A stretch of 64,000 bases of DNA from Stomorhina lunata (Eukaryota; Arthropoda; Insecta; Diptera; Rhiniidae), in the NCBI GenBank assembly GCA_933228675.1, contig OW121740.1, forward strand, positions 80,094,374 to 80,158,373, written 5' to 3'. The notes beneath the pieces are model-generated. The model saw only the letters and a program-made list of their open reading frames with translations, did not search any database and was not told where the DNA came from. The position numbers and the translations under genes were made by a program. Position 1 is the first letter of the stretch. Every line of letters starts with the position of its first letter. This document shows, piece by piece, positions 58,743 through 64,000 of the stretch.

Positions 58743-60450
58743 TTATATAGTTTCTGATTACTTAGTTGAGCCAAACACAAATGCTTGATATGTATATTAA
58801 TTTTCTTTTGTTCATACTAATGTAATTCCAAGCCTTGGTTATGCTAGTATTATATGCAAAGAGCCTTTAAAATTAAGAATAGGAAAACAAAAAGCTTTTC
58901 GGTGGCGTCATCATCTAGATGAATAATATTTGGGATGTATTGTTCCTCCGATCTTTCCGATGGATGTGTGGAAAGTTTTGCTCTAGTTCTTGGTGCAATT
59001 TTAATGTAATTTAATTTATCAGCATTAAAGTGATTCCCGGGCGGGGTTATATAGGAGATTTCACTAAAAATGAACCCAGTTCGCCCATTTTCAATACCAA
59101 ACTTTTCAAGAGATCAGAAATACTTTTGTTAAATATTGAAGAAGGTTTGTTTTAGGTGCTATCGCGCTAAATAATGATATTGTGCAACATCTTTATAGTA
59201 AATGTCATATTCGTACCTATTATAATTTGTCATTTATTAGCTACTAAGAGATTGCCTTAGGCGAAGTTATACGGGAGCAATCGCCAAACGTGAACGTATT
59301 TCTCCCAATTGCAATAAATAAAATTAAATTTTTGTTGATGTTAGAAACATACAAATGTAGGTTTTTAACGCATATCATGTACTTAGCTGCATTTTTTGTA
59401 CTTCCTGGGAAGAATGCCTATAACTTGATATATAATACATTCTCAAATATTATAATAATGTTCAAAAGTGAGACACAAAATTAAGATAAATGCAGTGTGT
59501 CTGTCATATTTGTGGAGCTCCTGAAAGGTATACTATTTATTTATCGTCAAACCCTGAATTTCATCATTGTCGATCAAAACACCTGAAATATCGCTTAAAC
59601 ACTAAATTATATCTACCACAAATTACCGAATATACCAGAATTTATATAATCCCCTGCGAAGAACGTTATTAAATTTCATCAAAATAAACATCTGAGATAT
59701 CGACAAAGCAGGAGCTCCAAAAACTTGACTACAACAGAAAAAAGGACAGACAGGTAGACGGACAGACAAACAAACATACGGACCGACGGGCAGACAGACG
59801 GACGGACGTAACGAAATCAATTCTCCTGCCGATTCTGAGTCGATCGGTACAATTTGAATGGTATTCATGATCAGATTTGTATAGTTTATATATCAGATTT
59901 TAGGAAATCCTCAAATTTCATCACAACCGGTACATAAACACCTGAGATATCGCTAAAACAATACTTACAAAATGAAAACAAAATTTCTTAGACACGTACT
60001 TTGGGCAATTTGCTGTAAAGTAGTGTTTTGACGATATCTCAGTTGTTTATGAACCGCTTTTGATAAAATTTAATAACGTGCTTAGCGGGGGAATTTCTTA
60101 AAATCTGATATAAAATTTATGTATGTCCGTGCTAAAGGAGGATGATTTTTCCTATTTCTGCATTTCATTTTTTCAACAAACATTCTCTAATGCGTACTTT
60201 GGGCAATTTGCGATACATCAAATTTAGTGTTTTGGCGACATCTCAGTTGTTTATGAACCGATTTGATAAGATTTTACAGAGTGCTTTGGGAAACCATTTC
60301 CTACAATCTGATATATAATATATTATCATATGTACACCAGGAGTATCTTTTTTCTCTTGTTATTGAAAAGTGTGTTTCAATCAAAAATTTAAAATTTTCG
60401 TCTAATTTTTGGTATTTTTCGATATTTTCGGTGTTTATAAACCGATTTTA

Positions 60451-62300
60451 TTATACCCTTCACCAATAGGTGAAAGGGTATTATAAGTTTGTCATTCAGT
60501 TTGTAATTTTTTCATTATTCGTCTTAGACCCCATAAAAATTATACCGATCGACTCAGAATCGCCAGGAGAGTCGATTTAGCCATGTCCGTCTGTCTGTCC
60601 GTCTGTCTGTCTGTTGAAATCAAGTTTGTGCAGCTCCTGGAGGGTGTAGCTAGATAAATTGTATATCAGATTCTAGGAAATTGACATACGCAGTATTTCA
60701 TCAAAATCGGTCCATAAACACCGGAGATATCAAAATACTAAAATTCGATGGGTACAAATTGACGAATTTTAAAAAATTTTTTTAAAATTTACATATTTTT
60801 TAAAAATTTTTTTTAAAATGTACATATTTTTTAAAAATTTTTTTTAAAATTCTCATCGAATTTTGAATTTTGTCGATATCTCTGGTGTTTATGGACCGAT
60901 TTTGATGAAATTTGATAGCGTGCTGCGTTGAAGTATTTTCTAAAATCTGACATATAATTCGAATTTTTTTTTTTTTTAAATGCTGTTTTTTAAAAAAAAA
61001 TTTTAAAATTGCCAGTTTGCGTACATCGATACATTTTGCTTTAGCGATATCTGAGTTGTTGATATACCGATTACGATGAAATTCAACAGTGCTCTGCGTT
61101 GAATGATTTCCTAAAATTTGATATACAATTCAGAAAACTTTCTTCAAAAAAAAAATGATTTTTTTTACAAAAAAAATGTATTTTTTTTTACAAAAAAGTA
61201 TATATATTTTTTTAAATATTTTAAATTCGGCAATTAGCGGGACATCGAATTTGGAGTTTTGGCTATATCTCAGAATGTTATATACCGATTTTGATGATAT
61301 TTAATATCGTTTTGCTTTAGTGGATTTCCTAAGATCTGACATCTTATTCATGTCAGTATACTATCCGCAAATTGAGGAATTTTAAACAAATTGAAGAATT
61401 TTATACAAATTAAACAAATATGATTTAAAAGGAAATATAAAATTTTAATTCGGCATCGAATTTCGAGTTTTGGCTATATCTCAGGTGTTAATAGAAACGT
61501 ATATTGAAATTTGATAATAAACTTCATAGAACACTATTAACATCCAATATTTAACTTATGTCGGTATGCCATCCAGGAGCTACACAAACCTGATTTCAGT
61601 AGACGGAAATACGATGTACATATGTCTAAAAATAGTGGTATGACTTTTGAACATAGTGATTGCTCATTATTTGCGACATATAATAAGTATATTTATATTA
61701 AATTGTAGGTAATCTTTTTATGAATTATGCAAAATACAACTCATTACAATGGTATACGTTCAAAACCATACATATACATATGTATAAAAATCTAACTGAA
61801 CCTATAGGTTAATATATTAATTATATATAATTGTATATATTGGTACTAATTCTGCCTACTAAATTCACAGACATTCAAGATTAACCATGTGCTTTTCCTA
61901 TAAGAAAAAGATATACACGTATTTTAAAATGTTGTGATATTTGTTAGTTACCAGATATAAAGTCAAGACACCGAAATCAGGATACACAATTTTGAACAAT
62001 ATAGAACTTTTGCGTTTAACTTTTAAATGTATTTTAGGTCCAATTTATGTAAGTTTAACATATCAAAATATAGGTAATATTTCCGTGATTAACACAAAAA
62101 ACAACTTAATAAAATTGAAAAAAAAAATAATTTTGAAAATATCCCTTCAAAATCAATCAATTAAAGAGTCTAAGTATACCCTAAGAACAAAAGTCTTGCC
62201 AAATTGAAAAAAACAATACTTTCCAAATATTATTTCTGAAGTATTTATCTAACTTTATAACAATCTAAAGCATATAACATAAACTACTTCTTGTTTTTTT
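60451..62300 (-). repeat. R-prime repeat, minus copy
   Basis: Starts with the end hairpin (acccttcaccaataggtga) at about 60455-60475, then ctcagaatcgccaggagag and a GTCT/GTCC run (60587-60612). Reverse complement of 53195-54755 to near tacttcttg at 62290. The 88-codon frame at 61941-62207 has no counterpart and is taken as chance. Confidence 0.75.
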
Positions 62301-63160
62301 GTTTTATTATTTAATATGTTTTACATTTGCACCGAAAGAGCAATACCCCAGAAACATCTCGTTAAAGCAACCATTTTAATCGGTCCCCTTACTTTTAAGA
62401 CATATGAATTTAAATTTCTGAAATTGTTTGTATTTCAATCTACCTTCAGAATTCTTTAGACCCAATATAAATCAAGGTAAAACACAAATTAATAAAGTAT
62501 TATTATTTCATCGGCCCAAAACTTACAGTATGTGTTAATAACCGAGATTTGAAATCAATGTATATTATTATTTCTGTAGGACTTTCCTTAATCAGTCTTC
62601 AGAAACATACATACTTGTAATTGATAGGTTACAAATGAAAAAAAAAAAACATTGCCGCTATTTATTTGCACACTGTTTTAAATTCTTGCTGAAAAATCGA
62701 TGAACAAAACATTACTTTTGCATAGATGCTCCCTTTTTTGACAACTAACAAATTAGGGCGAATTATTTGCACTTTATAAGTAGTGCAGTATCTACAAACA
62801 CTTATTTATATTTAATTATTATTATTATTTATTTAAATATTTATGTTTCATTATTGTGACAAAAAAAATAAAAATCTTTTTTTTTTGATCGATATTAAAA
62901 AGGTATGCATCATATTATATACATATTTTTTTTCAATTATTTTGTTTTCTTCAAATTTGTTATTTAATGTTTGAAAAAATAAAATCTTTTAATAGCAATT
63001 CATAAATAATTAAGCTACATACAAAATGCATTACATTATTATTATTTTTGTTATACATATATAAAAAAAATGTTCGTAATAAAATAAAAGGTTTTTAAAA
63101 TAACGGTTTACTGTAGAAAGCATTAGAAACATTAATATTGCGTTTAAGAATTTAGAATTT
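62301..63160. other. Unassigned AT-rich stretch
   Basis: No coding frame or recognised repeat apart from the block at about 62570-62625 shared with 3352-3403. Confidence 0.5.
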
Positions 63161-63162
63161 CA

Positions 63163-63237
63163 GCGGACGGTATGGCGTAGGTGTCAGGCACGAAGGTTTT
63201 CGGTGCTGAGATTCTGGGTTCAAAACTGGGTTGGGGC
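63163..63237 (+). other. tRNA-like stretch (possible SINE head)
   Basis: tatggcgtaggtgtcaggca resembles an A box and, 42 bases later, gggttcaaaactggg resembles a B box, followed by T- and A-runs. The T-arm cannot pair well, so it is not a working tRNA gene. It may be a decayed tRNA-derived SINE or chance. Confidence 0.3.
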
Positions 63238-63335
63238 AAAATTTTTTTTTATTTTTATTTTCAATTATAAATAACATTTAAATAATAATTTATTAATTTT
63301 TTAAAGTTAAACGAAAAAAAAACAAAAAAAATTGA

Positions 63336-63413
63336 CCTCACACAGGGCTCGATCCTGGAACCCTCGGTTTGTAGTAAAACATGTTACCAGCAAGACTACA
63401 TCCATACCCTGAG
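63336..63413 (-). other. tRNA-like stretch, opposite strand
   Basis: On the minus strand, tggatgtagtcttgctgg is A-box-like and CAGGATCGAGCCCTG can form a T-arm of four pairs with a 7-base loop. Acceptor and anticodon stems are not convincing. A decayed tRNA or SINE is possible. Confidence 0.3.
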
Positions 63414-63769
63414 TAAACTCGTTTATAATTTCTTTTATTTAAGAAATAATAGCAAAATAGTATTTGATTGCTTCTATTTTTTTATTTACTTAAATTTCAG
63501 AATTGAAAAATTTATAAAAGCAAAATAAATTTTGAATGCTTTATTTTTGAAACGTTTTAAACAACATCTTCGTAACAATCTTGATATTATTTTTTTTAAA
63601 TCTATCATTTTTTCTCGTGAAAGTTATTAATATTTGTAATATTTTATTATGCACAAAATATTTTTTTTTCCAATATCAACATACTTTTAAATTTGTTTTC
63701 TCTAAATGATGTATTTACCTTCAACTAAAAACTCGATTTTTTTTGTTCTTTAACACGTTTCAATTTAGA
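63414..63769. other. Unassigned AT-rich stretch
   Basis: Long A- and T-runs. Nothing recognised. Confidence 0.5.
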
Positions 63770-64000
63770 GAAGCAAACACCATCATCGACACACTGCATT
63801 TATCTTAATTTTGTGTCTGACTTTTGAACATTATGATAACATTTGAGAATGTATTATATATCAAATTAAAGGTAATCTTCCTAGGAAGTACAAAAATGCA
63901 ACTAAGTACATGATATGCGTTCAAAACCTACATATGTATGTATGTATCTCACATATCAACGAAAATTTAAATTATTTAATTGCAATTGAGAGAAATCCGT
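63770..64000 (-). repeat. R-family repeat, partial minus copy at window edge
   Basis: The reverse complement matches about 35866-36100: the gatttctcccaattgcaat, gttgatatgtgagata and acatacatatgtaggtttt blocks. Continues outside the window. Confidence 0.75.

Larger units (their letters stand above)
54888..60450 (+). repeat. R-family repeat, plus copy 6 (split by a LINE and a short Helitron-like insert)
   Basis: Starts AACAAGTAAGAGTGG. Interrupted by the LINE (54960-58485) and the 221-bp insert (58522-58742). Runs to about 60450, where it stops inside the phrase aaaccgatttta and meets the inverted R-prime copy. (GACA/GACG)n run at 59740-59812. Confidence 0.75.

Noticed and set aside
61941..62207. 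88-codon plus-strand frame
   Set aside because: It lies inside the R-prime repeat; the inverted copy at 53195-54755 does not keep it open.

Overview
This 64-kb window is AT-rich insect DNA, most likely from a brachyceran fly (possibly a calyptrate). The organism call rests on the mix of transposon families and on dispersed repeats with a (GACA/GACG)n core that I associate with fly genomes; it is an inference. I see no host gene. Nearly everything is a transposable element (TE), and most elements sit inside other elements. Many boundaries can be fixed from target-site duplications (TSDs), long terminal repeats (LTRs) or undisrupted second copies in the window.

Layout. 1-1956: 3' half of a hAT transposon. 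1961-2784: a non-autonomous element with 11-bp inverted ends. 2785-4351: unassigned sequence and minus-strand copies of a dispersed repeat called R here. 4352-34178: one Transib element (RAG1-like transposase, CACAGTG ends, TSD CATTG), swollen from about 5.5 kb to 29.8 kb by insertions. Its left arm carries a 5.3-kb Helitron (4578-9881). Its right arm carries a CMC/Chapaev3-like transposon (13849-18104, TSD TAA) and a Copia element (18113-32090, TSD TTAAC). The Copia 3' LTR is split by an outer Helitron-like element (21270-31994), which holds a 132-bp satellite and two more Helitrons (22767-27548 and 27561-31951). An 820-bp tandem duplication spans the Copia/Transib junction (about 32048-33687).

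34184-64000 is a field of R copies carrying further insertions: a Gypsy element of CsRn1-like type (36749-41222, TSD GCGA), a 765-bp MITE-like element (41304-42068), a LINE fragment (44142-44438), a very young BEL/Pao element on the minus strand (45699-52118, TSD TATAC), a non-LTR retrotransposon (54960-58485, TSD AAAATAAA) and a 221-bp Helitron-like insert (58522-58742). Near the right edge are two degenerate tRNA-like stretches.

Most coding regions are broken by stops or frameshifts. The best preserved are the spliced Chapaev3-like gene (three exons, one apparent frameshift near the N-terminus) and the Copia integrase-RT-RNase H frame (uninterrupted, but gag and protease are deleted). The most notable items are the Transib element with ends identical to the V(D)J recombination heptamer, the precise empty sites, and the Helitrons built of roughly 580-bp higher-order repeats. 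Similarity statements are from memory; no database was searched.
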